Assembly: GCA_944377405.1 (NCBI GenBank)
Contig: CALWES010000013.1
Span: 1-48,035 of the forward strand
Direction: 5' to 3'
From: an uncultured Lachnospiraceae bacterium
Lineage (GTDB): Bacteria > Bacillota > Clostridia > Lachnospirales > Lachnospiraceae
DNA: 48,035 bases
The position numbers and the translations under genes are program-made. Below the pieces are notes generated by a model. That model had not been told where the DNA came from, did no database searches, and saw only the letters and a list, made by a program, of their open reading frames with translations. Below, piece after piece: positions 6,113 through 14,268 of the stretch (within the stretch, counting starts at the first letter, position 1; each line of letters starts with the position of its first letter).

Positions 6113-8515
6113 ATGATACAGGTAATCAAACGTGACGGACATATCGTGGATTTTGATCTGTCGAAGATCACGGAAGCCATGAAGAAGGCCTTCCGCGCCA
6201 CCAAAAAAGAATATAATAATGACATTATGGAGCTCCTTTCCCTCCGGGTAACGGCCAACTTCCAGTCCAAGATGCAGGACGGAAAGATCGGCGTGGAGGA
6301 CATTCAGGACTCCGTGGAGCATACTCTGGAGCAGGCAGGCTATACGGATGTGGCAAAGGCCTACATCCTTTACCGCAAGCAGCACGAGAACATCCGTAAT
6401 GTCTCCAAGACGGTCCTTGACTACAAGGAGGTCATCGACAACTATCTGAAGGTCAACGACTGGCGTGTAAAGGAGAACTCCACCGTTACCTATTCCGTAG
6501 GAGGCCTGATCCTCTCCAATTCCGGAGCCGTAACCGCCAACTACTGGCTGTCAGAGGTCTATGACCAGGAGATCGCAGATGCCCACAGGAACGCGGACAT
6601 CCACCTTCACGACCTCTCCATGCTGACCGGATACTGCGCAGGCTGGTCCCTGAAGCAGCTGATCCAGGAGGGACTTGGAGGCATCCCGGGGAAGATCACC
6701 TCTTCTCCCGCAAAGCATCTTTCCACCCTCTGCAACCAGATGGTGAACTTCCTGGGTATCATGCAGAATGAATGGGCAGGCGCTCAGGCATTCTCCTCCT
6801 TCGATACCTATCTGGCACCCTTCGTCAAGGTGGACAACCTCAGCTATGAGGAGGTGAAGCAGTGCATCCAGTCCTTCATCTACGGCGTGAATACGCCCTC
6901 CAGATGGGGAACCCAGGCACCCTTTACCAACGTGACCCTGGACTGGACCGTTCCGGCGGACCTGGCTGAGCAGAACTGCATCATCGGGGGCAAGGAAGTA
7001 GACTTCAAGTACAAGGACTGCAAGAAGGAAATGGATATGGTCAACAAGGCCTTCATCGAGATCATGATCGAGGGCGATGCCAACGGCCGCGGTTTCCAGT
7101 ATCCGATCCCCACCTACAGCATTACCAAGGACTTCGACTGGACGGAGACAGAGAACAACAAGCTCCTTTTTGAGATGACTGCCAAGTACGGCACCCCCTA
7201 TTTCTCCAACTATATCAACTCCGACATGGAGCCTTCAGACGTGCGTTCCATGTGCTGCAGACTGCGTCTTGACCTGAGAGAGCTCCGGAAGAAGTCCGGC
7301 GGCTTCTTCGGATCCGGCGAGAGCACAGGCTCCGTAGGCGTGGTTACCATCAACCTGCCCAGACTGGCATACCTGGCAAAGGACAAGGCGGATTTCTACC
7401 AGAGACTGGACCACATGATGGACATCTCTGCCCGCTCCCTTAAGATCAAGAGAGAGGTCATCACGAAGCTTCTGGATCAGGGACTGTATCCCTACACCAA
7501 GAGATATCTGGGCACCTTCAACAACCACTTCTCCACCATCGGACTTGTGGGCATGAATGAGGCCGGACTGAACGCCAACTGGCTGAGAAAGGACCTGACC
7601 CACAGGGAGACCCAGGAGTTTGCAAAGGAAGTGCTGAACCACATGAGGGAGAAGCTTTCCGATTACCAGGAGCAGTACGGAGACCTTTATAACCTGGAGG
7701 CAACTCCGGCAGAGTCCACCTCCTACCGTCTGGCAAAGCACGACAAGGAGCGTTATCCGGACATCATCACTGCAAACGAGGCCTGCGGAACGCCTTACTA
7801 CACTAACTCTTCCCATCTTCCGGTGGGATATACCGAGGACGTGTTCGATGCCCTGGATGTACAGGACGAGCTCCAGACCCTTTATACCTCAGGTACCGTA
7901 TTCCATGCCTTCCTGGGAGAGAAGCTTCCGGACTGGCAGGCGGCGGCAAAGCTGGTAAGGACCATTGCGGAGAACTACAAGCTTCCCTACTATACCATTT
8001 CACCCACCTATTCCGTATGCAGCGAGCACGGCTATCTGAACGGTGAGCACTTCACCTGCCCCGTCTGCGGAGGAAGGGCAGAGGTCTACAGCCGTATCAC
8101 CGGCTACTACCGTCCGGTACAGAACTGGAATGACGGAAAGAGCCAGGAGTACAAGGACCGTAAGGAATACGACATCGCCCATTCTCATCTCCACAAGCAT
8201 CATGCAGGGGCTGTGGCAGAGGCCATCGTGGCAGCAGAGAAGGACAGGAGCGAGACGGAGGCAGCAGGCCTTTCCGACGGCGCTTATCTGGTGACCACCA
8301 CCACCTGCCCCAACTGCAAGAGCGCAAAGCAGCACCTGGAGGCGGCAGGCATCTCCTACCAGATCCTGAATGCAACGGAGAACCGGGAGCTGATGAAGGC
8401 CCTGCAGATCATGCAGGCACCTACCCTGATCCTGGTTTCAGAGGGTAAGGCCAGGAAGATCACGGGACTTTCCGATATCGAAGCTTACTGCGGAGAGCTG
8501 ACGAAGACCTGCTGA
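6113..8515 (+). CDS. nrdD: Anaerobic (class III) ribonucleoside-triphosphate reductase with C-terminal glutaredoxin-like domain
   Basis: NrdD reduces ribonucleoside triphosphates to deoxy forms without oxygen, using a glycyl radical. In the 800-residue protein, residues 1 to about 90 are an ATP-cone allosteric domain (IQVIKRDGHIVDFDLSKI). The catalytic barrel follows, then a Cys-rich zinc site (CSEHGY...CPVCGG) and the radical loop RITGYYRP with Gly at about residue 664. E. coli NrdD ends near this point. Here about 100 more residues carry a glutaredoxin/NrdH-like domain with TTCPNC (Cys732, Cys735), MQAPTLILV and GLSDIEAY. This suggests a built-in redoxin supplying reducing equivalents. The ATG at 6113 has AAAGGAGAG seven bases upstream. 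The activase gene nrdG is not adjacent and is not seen in the window. Confidence 0.95.
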   Translation: MIQVIKRDGHIVDFDLSKITEAMKKAFRATKKEYNNDIMELLSLRVTANFQSKMQDGKIGVEDIQDSVEHTLEQAGYTDVAKAYILYRKQHENIRNVSKTVLDYKEVIDNYLKVNDWRVKENSTVTYSVGGLILSNSGAVTANYWLSEVYDQEIADAHRNADIHLHDLSMLTGYCAGWSLKQLIQEGLGGIPGKITSSPAKHLSTLCNQMVNFLGIMQNEWAGAQAFSSFDTYLAPFVKVDNLSYEEVKQCIQSFIYGVNTPSRWGTQAPFTNVTLDWTVPADLAEQNCIIGGKEVDFKYKDCKKEMDMVNKAFIEIMIEGDANGRGFQYPIPTYSITKDFDWTETENNKLLFEMTAKYGTPYFSNYINSDMEPSDVRSMCCRLRLDLRELRKKSGGFFGSGESTGSVGVVTINLPRLAYLAKDKADFYQRLDHMMDISARSLKIKREVITKLLDQGLYPYTKRYLGTFNNHFSTIGLVGMNEAGLNANWLRKDLTHRETQEFAKEVLNHMREKLSDYQEQYGDLYNLEATPAESTSYRLAKHDKERYPDIITANEACGTPYYTNSSHLPVGYTEDVFDALDVQDELQTLYTSGTVFHAFLGEKLPDWQAAAKLVRTIAENYKLPYYTISPTYSVCSEHGYLNGEHFTCPVCGGRAEVYSRITGYYRPVQNWNDGKSQEYKDRKEYDIAHSHLHKHHAGAVAEAIVAAEKDRSETEAAGLSDGAYLVTTTTCPNCKSAKQHLEAAGISYQILNATENRELMKALQIMQAPTLILVSEGKARKITGLSDIEAYCGELTKTC

Positions 8516-8538
8516 TCAAAAAGCATATAAGATCACAA

Positions 8539-8580
8539 AGGATACCGATCCGGGGAATTCCCCTTCGGTATCCTTTTTTT
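8539..8580 (+). terminator. Terminator after nrdD
   Basis: AGGATACCGA pairs with TCGGTATCCT, with an inner GGGG-AATT-CCCC hairpin, followed by seven T. Confidence 0.9.
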
Positions 8581-8684
8581 ACCGGCTTTTCCCTGGAAGG
8601 CTGCGGCTTTTCCTTTTATTTGCCGGGAATGTGTGATAAAATAAATCAAACTGATGTTGTATGCCATTATAGGAGGTATTTTTG

Positions 8685-10670
8685 ATGAATACGATCGACA
8701 CAAAAAGCGTAAATGCCGTCAGGATCCTTGCTGTGGATGCGGTTCAGAAGGCAAATTCCGGCCATCCCGGCATCTGCCTGGGCGCAGCTCCCATTGCATA
8801 CGAACTGTGGGCTCATCATATGAATCATGATCCGGAGCATCCGGACTGGATCAACCGGGACCGTTTCATCCTGTCCGCAGGACATGGCTCTGCCATGCTG
8901 TATGCCCTGCTGCATCTCTTCGGATACGGACTGCAGAAGGAGGATCTGATGAACTTCCGGCAGCTGGACTCCCGGACCCCGGGACACCCGGAGTACGGCC
9001 ACACCGTGGGAGTTGAAGCCACCACGGGCCCCCTGGGAGCCGGAACCGCCATGGCAGTGGGTATGGCCATGGCAGAGGCACATCTGTCTGCCGTATTCAA
9101 CAAGGAAGGCTATCCGGTGATCGACCACTACACCTATGTGCTGGGCGGAGACGGCTGCATGCAGGAGGGCATCAACTATGAGGCCTTCTCCCATGCAGGG
9201 ACCCTGGGGCTTTCCAAGCTCATCGTCCTCTATGATTCCAACCGCATCACCATCGAGGGCAATACGGACATTGCCTTTACCGAGGATGTTTCCGCCAGGA
9301 TGAAGGCTATGGGCTTCCAGACCCTGGAGGTCATGGACGGAAACGATCTGGAGGAGCTGGGAAAGGCCATCGAAGCCGCAAAGGCGGACAAGGAACATCC
9401 CTCCTTCATCAAGGTACACACCCATATCGGCTACGGCTCCGCAAAGCAGGACAGCGCCTCCTCCCACGGAGAGCCCCTGGGAACAGAGAATGTGGCAGCC
9501 CTGAGAAAGAACCTTGGCTGGGAGCAGGAGGAGCCCTTCTTCGTACCGGAGGAGATCTATGCACACTGCCAGGAATGTCTTAAGACCGGCAAAAAGGCAA
9601 GGGAGGACTGGAACCGGATGTTCGAGTCCTACTGCAGCGCATATCCGGAGATGAAGGACCTGTGGGATCAGTATTTCCATCAGGATATTGCGGAAAAGCT
9701 CTGGAATGACGAGGCCCTCTGGAAGGTACCGGAGAAGGCAGAGGCCACAAGAGCCGTATCCGGTTCCGTGATCAACCGGGTAAAGGATCTGGTTCCGAAC
9801 CTTATCGGCGGTTCCGCAGACCTGGCACCCTCCAATAAGACCTATATGAAGGACGAGGGAGACTTCAGCAGGGAAAACTATGCTGGCAGAAATCTGCACT
9901 ACGGCATCCGGGAGCTCTGCATGACGGCGGAGCTGAACGGTATCCTGCTTCACGGAGGCCTGAAGGGCTTCTGTGCCACCTTCTTCGTATTCAGCGATTA
10001 CATGAAGCCCATGATGCGTCTGGCTTCTCTCATGAAGCTGGACCCGGTCTATGTGCTGACCCACGACAGCATCGGTGTAGGTGAGGACGGTCCCACCCAT
10101 GAGCCCATCGAGCAGGCAGCCATGCTGCGGGCAACGCCGGGCATCCACCTCTTCCGTCCCGCAGACTATACGGAGACGGCGGCAGCCTGGTACAGCGCTC
10201 TGACCTCAGAGGGACATCCCACGGCCCTGGCCCTTTCCAGACAGAATCTGCCTCAGCTGGCAGCTTCCTCCAGAGAGGGAGCCTTAAAGGGAGCCTACGT
10301 GATCGCAGATTCCGAAAAGCATATGCCGGATGCCATCCTGATGGCTTCCGGTTCCGAGGTATCCATCTGTATCGAGGCAAAGGAGGAGCTTGCAAAGGAG
10401 GGCATTGACGTCCGGGTGGTATCCGTGCCCTGTATGGACCTCTTCGAGGAGCAGGACAATGCCTATAAGGAGCGGGTCCTTCCCAGAGAGTGCAGAAAGC
10501 GGATCGCAGTGGAAGCCCTTTCCGATTTTGGCTGGGGCAGATATGTGGGCCTTGACGGAGCCTATGTGACCATGCACGGCTTTGGTGCTTCCGCACCGGC
10601 AGCTGAGCTCTTCAAGAAGTTCGGCATCACCACGGAGAATGTGATCAGGACCGTAAAGAGCCTGATCTAA
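8685..10670 (+). CDS. tkt: Transketolase
   Basis: Transketolase moves two-carbon ketol units between sugar phosphates in the non-oxidative pentose phosphate pathway, using thiamine diphosphate. The 661-residue protein is full length. It has SGHPG near residue 30, the substrate-site AGHGSAMLYALL, the thiamine-diphosphate motif GGDGCMQEG...EAFSHAGTLGLSKLIVLYDSNRITIEG, then the pyrimidine-binding domain with YGIRELCMTAELNGI and SIGVGEDGPTHEPIEQ, and a C-terminal domain with MASGSEV. The ATG at 8685 has AGGAGGT seven bases upstream; the preceding in-frame TTG is less likely. It is flanked by the nrdD terminator and a new promoter, so it is probably transcribed alone. A TAAAAT -10 at 8637 with a weak -35 is the best promoter candidate. 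Confidence 0.97.
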   Translation: MNTIDTKSVNAVRILAVDAVQKANSGHPGICLGAAPIAYELWAHHMNHDPEHPDWINRDRFILSAGHGSAMLYALLHLFGYGLQKEDLMNFRQLDSRTPGHPEYGHTVGVEATTGPLGAGTAMAVGMAMAEAHLSAVFNKEGYPVIDHYTYVLGGDGCMQEGINYEAFSHAGTLGLSKLIVLYDSNRITIEGNTDIAFTEDVSARMKAMGFQTLEVMDGNDLEELGKAIEAAKADKEHPSFIKVHTHIGYGSAKQDSASSHGEPLGTENVAALRKNLGWEQEEPFFVPEEIYAHCQECLKTGKKAREDWNRMFESYCSAYPEMKDLWDQYFHQDIAEKLWNDEALWKVPEKAEATRAVSGSVINRVKDLVPNLIGGSADLAPSNKTYMKDEGDFSRENYAGRNLHYGIRELCMTAELNGILLHGGLKGFCATFFVFSDYMKPMMRLASLMKLDPVYVLTHDSIGVGEDGPTHEPIEQAAMLRATPGIHLFRPADYTETAAAWYSALTSEGHPTALALSRQNLPQLAASSREGALKGAYVIADSEKHMPDAILMASGSEVSICIEAKEELAKEGIDVRVVSVPCMDLFEEQDNAYKERVLPRECRKRIAVEALSDFGWGRYVGLDGAYVTMHGFGASAPAAELFKKFGITTENVIRTVKSLI

Positions 10671-10731
10671 GGCTTTGGTTTCTGTAAAAAATTGACTTTA
10701 AATTAACAATTCTGGATTTTTAAGTAAACTG

Positions 10732-10740
10732 TGATACAAT
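10732..10740 (+). promoter_or_regulatory. Extended -10 promoter of the small unknown gene
   Basis: TGATACAAT has the extended -10 form (TG, one base, TACAAT). No good -35 is at the right spacing; a TTGACT at 10692 is too far away. Confidence 0.4.
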
Positions 10741-10750
10741 GAAAGAAAAC

Positions 10751-10788
10751 AAGGCGGGCGGAGCAGGGCTCCGCCGGGCCTGTGCCTT
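10751..10788 (+). other. GC-rich structured leader before the small unknown gene
   Basis: GGCGGAGC (10757-10764) pairs with GCTCCGCC (10768-10775) around a three-base loop. An outer AAGGC/GCCTT pairing (10751-10755, 10784-10788) can enclose it. No T-run follows, so it is not a terminator. It ends three bases before the GGGAGGA ribosome binding site and may affect translation or RNA stability. Confidence 0.45.
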
Positions 10789-10805
10789 AAGGGAGGATTG
10801 GATTT

Positions 10806-11096
10806 ATGAAGGCTTATGATGTACAGGAAAAGAAGGAGATTGAGGTAACCGCAGACGATCTCGTAAAGTTCATTGACGCAAACCGTCAGGTAGACCTGGT
10901 ATTTGCAGAGCCCAGAACAGACGCAGACGGATATCTGACCTGGGACAGAGAGAACTGGCTCCTGGTAAAGGAAGGAAAGTATCAGAGAAACTACTTCCTG
11001 GGAGACCGGGCACTGAGGGACTACACCCATCACAACATTTATGATCTCAGGAACTCTTTCTTCCCGGAAGAGGCCATCAAGATCGAGATCAACTGA
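10806..11096 (+). CDS. Conserved-looking small protein of unknown function
   Basis: I do not recognise this 96-residue protein. It is acidic, soluble and has no signal peptide, membrane segment or cysteine motif. It begins MKAYDVQEKKEIEVTADDLV and contains an aromatic stretch (DGYLTWDRENWLLVKEGKYQRNYFLGDRALRDY) and a C-terminal FFPEEAIKIEIN. A GGGAGGA ribosome binding site, an extended -10 promoter, a structured leader and a strong terminator all support a real monocistronic gene. Codon choice matches its neighbours tkt and coaX, so recent transfer is unlikely. Its context gives no functional clue. Confidence 0.8.
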   Translation: MKAYDVQEKKEIEVTADDLVKFIDANRQVDLVFAEPRTDADGYLTWDRENWLLVKEGKYQRNYFLGDRALRDYTHHNIYDLRNSFFPEEAIKIEIN

Positions 11097-11119
11097 TCCG
11101 GAAGCGCTACAGGAAAGCT

Positions 11120-11163
11120 GGGGCTGCAACACCTGCAAAGGTGCTGCAGCTCCTTTCTTTTTT
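11120..11163 (+). terminator. Terminator of the small unknown gene
   Basis: GGGGCTGCAACACCT pairs with AGGTGCTGCAGCTCC around a GCAA tetraloop, followed by TTTCTTTTTT. Confidence 0.92.
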
Positions 11164-11194
11164 GCGGCCCTATCTGTTCATCCGGATTTTTTTC

Positions 11195-11203
11195 TGCTAT
11201 AAT
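11195..11203 (+). promoter_or_regulatory. Extended -10 promoter of coaX-coaBC
   Basis: TGCTATAAT has an extended -10 and a consensus hexamer (11198-11203); the -35 region (TGTTCA) is weak. coaX starts about 38 bases downstream. Confidence 0.55.
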
Positions 11204-11241
11204 TAACCAATTAAGGCTCTTTTGAAAAAGGAGAAGATAAG

Positions 11242-12009
11242 ATGCTGCTGGCCATCGATATGGGAAATTCCAATATCAAAATAGGCGTTGTGACGGATGA
11301 GGAACATATCATCGAGGAGCGGGTGACCACGGCCCATGACAAAACCAGTATGGAATATGCCATGGACATCCTGGCGGTGCTGAACCTCCATCGGATCCCC
11401 CTGGAGGGATTTGAGGGGGCCATCATCTCCTCCGTGGTGCCGCCTCTGACGGGAACCCTGTCCACGGCGGTCAAGAAGGTGCTGGGGAAGGAGCCCATGC
11501 TGGTAAACAGCGGGCTCAGGATGCACGTCCGTCTGGACAAGATGCAGTATCCGGAAAAGATCGGTGCAGACCTTCTCTGCGGCCTGGAGGCAGCCAGCCT
11601 GCAGTTTCCGGAGCCGGTGGTGGTGATCAATATGGGGACCGCCACCACCCTGACGGTGCTGGACCACGGAAAATACTATACCGGCGGCGTGATCCTGCCG
11701 GGACTCAAGGTGTCCCTGAGCTCCTTAAGCACAAAGACAGCACAGCTTCCGGCCATCAGCCTGGAACCTCCGGGGAAGGTGATCGCCAACGAGACGGTGG
11801 ACTGCATGCGCAGCGGGATCCTGTACGGAAACGCCGCCCAGCTGGACGGCCTTCTGGACCGGATGGAGGAGGAGCTGGGAGAGCCCTGCCATGTGGTGGC
11901 CACAGGAGGACTTGCCCGTTTCGTGGTACCTTTGTGCAGACACGAGATCTGCCTGGATAAAAATCTGCTGATGAAGGGGCTTCTGGCCATCTACAGACAG
12001 AATGTCTGA
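11242..12009 (+). CDS. coaX: Type III pantothenate kinase
   Basis: CoaX phosphorylates pantothenate, the first step of coenzyme A synthesis, and belongs to the ASKHA fold. The 255-residue protein starts LLAIDMGNSNIKIGVV, the phosphate-1 loop with its catalytic Asp. It then has ISSVVPPLT, the KIGADLLCGL segment, VINMGTATTLTVLD (phosphate-2), GGVILPGL, and ATGGLARFV near the C terminus (adenosine motif). It has a good ribosome binding site (AAAGGAG) and overlaps coaBC. Together they give the pantothenate to phosphopantetheine part of the pathway. Confidence 0.95.
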   Translation: MLLAIDMGNSNIKIGVVTDEEHIIEERVTTAHDKTSMEYAMDILAVLNLHRIPLEGFEGAIISSVVPPLTGTLSTAVKKVLGKEPMLVNSGLRMHVRLDKMQYPEKIGADLLCGLEAASLQFPEPVVVINMGTATTLTVLDHGKYYTGGVILPGLKVSLSSLSTKTAQLPAISLEPPGKVIANETVDCMRSGILYGNAAQLDGLLDRMEEELGEPCHVVATGGLARFVVPLCRHEICLDKNLLMKGLLAIYRQNV

Positions 12010-12022
12010 GAAAGGAAGGATC

Positions 12023-13327
12023 ATGCTAAAGGGAAAAACGATCATCGTAGGAGTAAGCGGCGGCATCGCAGCCTATAAGACAGCGGCCCTGGTTTCGGCC
12101 CTGAAGCAGGCCGGGGCAGAGGTCTATGTGCTCATGACGAAGCATGCAATGGAATTTGTAGGACCTGCCACCTTTGAGGCCCTTTCCGGCCACAGGGTGA
12201 TCTCAGATACCTTCCATTCGGAGGAATTCCTGATCCCCCATATCCGCCTTGGAAGCAGGGCGGACCTTCTGATCGCGGCACCGGCCACAGGGGACCTTGT
12301 GGCAAAGCTGGCCTGCGGGATCGCAGACGACATGCTGACCTCCACATTCCTGGCGGCCACCTGTCCGAAGCTGGTGGTGCCGGCCATGAATGTCAATATG
12401 TATGAAAATCCTGCCACCCAGGAGAACATCGCCACCCTGAAGCGGCGGGGCGTCACGGTGCTGGATCCCGCCACGGGACACCTGGCGGAGGGAAGCATCG
12501 CCAGGGGCAAGATGCCGGAGCCCTCGGTGCTGTACCGCATGGCGGAATATATGATCGGATGCGGGAAGGACCTCAGGGGAAAAAAGATCCTTATTACTGC
12601 AGGAGCCACCAGGGAAGCCCTGGATCCGGTGCGCTATCTGACGAACCGCAGCACCGGGAAGATGGGCTATGCCCTTGCAAAGATAGCAGCCTGCCGGGGC
12701 GCAGAGACGGTCCTTGTCAGCGGTCCGGTGCAGGAGGCAGGAGACGGGGTGGACAACGCCCGGCTCACAGGCACCGGAGGAAGCCCCTCCGACAGTGTCC
12801 TCTGCCCGGTGGGAGTCAGAAGGATCCCTGTGGTCACGGCAGCGGAGATGGCGGAAGCCGTGAAGGCGGAAAGCCGGGATGCGGACTGCGTGATCATGGC
12901 GGCTGCCGTAGCAGATTTCCGGCCGGCACAAAAGGCCCCGGGGAAGATCAAAAAGGAGTCCCTTACCGCTCAGAAGGATGAGGAGGGACAGGAATATTAC
13001 TCCCTTAAGCTGGAGCGGACGGAGGACATCCTGGAGTGGCTTGGCAGGAATAAGCCTGCGGGACAGAAGCTGGTGGGCTTTTCCATGGAAACGGAGAACC
13101 TTCTGGAGAACTCCAGGAAAAAACTGATGAAAAAACATGCGGATCTGATCGCAGCCAACAGCCTGTGCCAGGAAGGAGCAGGCTTCGGCACCGATACCAA
13201 TCAGGTGACCCTGATCAGCCGGGAGGGAGAGCGGGTACTGCCCCTCCTTTCCAAGGAGGATACGGCCCAGGAGATCCTGAACGAGGTCTTCCGGCAGGAA
13301 ACAGATCCGAAGGGAATACAGGAGTAG
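12023..13327 (+). CDS. coaBC: Bifunctional phosphopantothenoylcysteine decarboxylase / phosphopantothenate-cysteine ligase
   Basis: CoaBC joins cysteine to phosphopantothenate and decarboxylates the product. The 434-residue protein has an N-terminal FMN-dependent CoaC half with GVSGGIAAYK, HIRLGSRADLLIAAPAT and PAMNVNMYENPA. The CoaB half has ITAGATREALDPVRYLTNRSTGKMGYALA and VIMAAAVADFRPA followed by a KIKK segment. Between GPV and GVRRIPVVTAAEM (about residues 235-261) there is an insertion of roughly 20-25 residues rich in Gly, Asp and Ser that I do not expect in this family. I prefer the ATG at 12023, which has AAAGGA before it, over the ATG at 12002 that overlaps the end of coaX. Confidence 0.94.
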   Translation: MLKGKTIIVGVSGGIAAYKTAALVSALKQAGAEVYVLMTKHAMEFVGPATFEALSGHRVISDTFHSEEFLIPHIRLGSRADLLIAAPATGDLVAKLACGIADDMLTSTFLAATCPKLVVPAMNVNMYENPATQENIATLKRRGVTVLDPATGHLAEGSIARGKMPEPSVLYRMAEYMIGCGKDLRGKKILITAGATREALDPVRYLTNRSTGKMGYALAKIAACRGAETVLVSGPVQEAGDGVDNARLTGTGGSPSDSVLCPVGVRRIPVVTAAEMAEAVKAESRDADCVIMAAAVADFRPAQKAPGKIKKESLTAQKDEEGQEYYSLKLERTEDILEWLGRNKPAGQKLVGFSMETENLLENSRKKLMKKHADLIAANSLCQEGAGFGTDTNQVTLISREGERVLPLLSKEDTAQEILNEVFRQETDPKGIQE

Positions 13328-13335
13328 AAAAGGAT

Positions 13336-14034
13336 ATGAGAAACAGATATTTTAAAGGAGGCTCCCTGGCCATGGCCCTGCTTCTTGCGGCGGCCCTTTC
13401 CGCCTGCGGGAAGGGAGCAGAGGAGAAGGCCGTGGTGGAAAGCCCTGAGGCAGAGGCTTCCGTGACGGAAGCTGCGGCGACGGAAGGCAGCGAAAGCGGG
13501 AGTACGGGGGAAGCAGCAGGAGCGAGCCCTGTGATCACCCCCTTTGAGGACCTTTTCAAGGACTTTACCCTGCAGGACCTGGAGGGAAATGAAGTGACGG
13601 AGGCGATCCTTTCCGACTGTGAGGTGACCATGCTGAACGTCTGGGGGACCTTCTGCGGACCCTGCTTAAGCGAGATGCCGGAGCTTGGAGAGCTGAACCG
13701 AGAGTATCAGGAGGCAGGAGAGAGCTTCCAGGTGGTGGGCCTTGTGATGGACGCCTTCCGGCAGGAGGAGGACGGCAGCATTGTGGCTGACGGAGAAATG
13801 GTGGAGAAGGCAAAGGAACTGGCGGAGACCACCGGCGCCGACTATCTCCATATCGTTCCCACAGGAGACTTCCTTTACAGCCTGGCGGCCTCAGGAGAGA
13901 CCCAGGCGGTCCCGGTGACCATCTTTCTGGACCGGGAAGGAAATATCATCGACCGCCCCATTGCGGGAGCCAGGAAAAAGGACAACTGGAAGGCTGTCAT
14001 AGATGAGAAACTGGAGCAGGCAGCAGATGAGTAA
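13336..14034 (+). CDS. TlpA/ResA-like thioredoxin-fold lipoprotein
   Basis: This 232-residue protein is probably a membrane-attached extracytoplasmic thiol-disulfide oxidoreductase. It has a signal peptide with lipobox LSAC (lipidated Cys24) and then a low-complexity Ala/Glu/Ser/Thr linker to about residue 65. The thioredoxin fold follows: FKDFTLQDLEGNEVT, MLNVWGTFCGPCLSEMPEL with the redox pair Cys107 and Cys110, and AVPVTIFLDREGNII with the cis-proline region. The C-terminal half contains an insertion (RQEEDGSIVADGEMVEKAKEL). The ATG has GGAG 11 bases upstream at the coaBC stop. Its end overlaps the tiny CXXC membrane protein gene by eight bases, so the two are probably coupled. Substrate is unknown. 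Confidence 0.88.
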   Translation: MRNRYFKGGSLAMALLLAAALSACGKGAEEKAVVESPEAEASVTEAAATEGSESGSTGEAAGASPVITPFEDLFKDFTLQDLEGNEVTEAILSDCEVTMLNVWGTFCGPCLSEMPELGELNREYQEAGESFQVVGLVMDAFRQEEDGSIVADGEMVEKAKELAETTGADYLHIVPTGDFLYSLAASGETQAVPVTIFLDREGNIIDRPIAGARKKDNWKAVIDEKLEQAADE

Positions 14035-14176
14035 GGAAAGAAGGCTTCTGCTTCTGCAGATCTTTTTACTGCTCCTCTTCGGACTTATGGTCGGGGCAGG
14101 GGTCCTTACGGGGGAGGCGGAAACGGTATTCCGGAAGGCATCCATGATCTGCATGGAATGCATCGGGATCGGCTGA
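14027..14176 (+). CDS. CD1871A-like CXXC-motif micro-protein
   Basis: A 49-residue protein is encoded in a different frame overlapping the end of the TlpA-like gene. It begins MSKERRLLLL, has one hydrophobic membrane segment (about residues 7-28) and ends in a short tail with KASMICMECIGIG, placing Cys42 and Cys45 in a CXXC pair right at the C terminus. This layout resembles the clostridial CD1871A family of CXXC proteins, often encoded beside thioredoxin-like lipoproteins. AGCAGG-type sequence in the TlpA gene precedes the ATG. The positive N terminus suggests the cysteines are outside the cell, where they could pass electrons to the TlpA-like partner; that role is inferred. Confidence 0.78.
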   Translation: MSKERRLLLLQIFLLLLFGLMVGAGVLTGEAETVFRKASMICMECIGIG

Positions 14177-14201
14177 GCCTCCTTTGTTTCCGGGGTTTTG
14201 C

Positions 14202-14230
14202 TTGTGAAAAGCCCGTTTTTGGTATATAGT
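14202..14230 (+). promoter_or_regulatory. prfC promoter
   Basis: TTGTGA (14202-14207) and TATAGT (14225-14230) are 17 bp apart. The predicted start is about 32 bases before the prfC ATG. Confidence 0.55.
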
Positions 14231-14268
14231 ATTGGACGGTAAGAAGAAAAAGGACAGAAACAGAGAAA

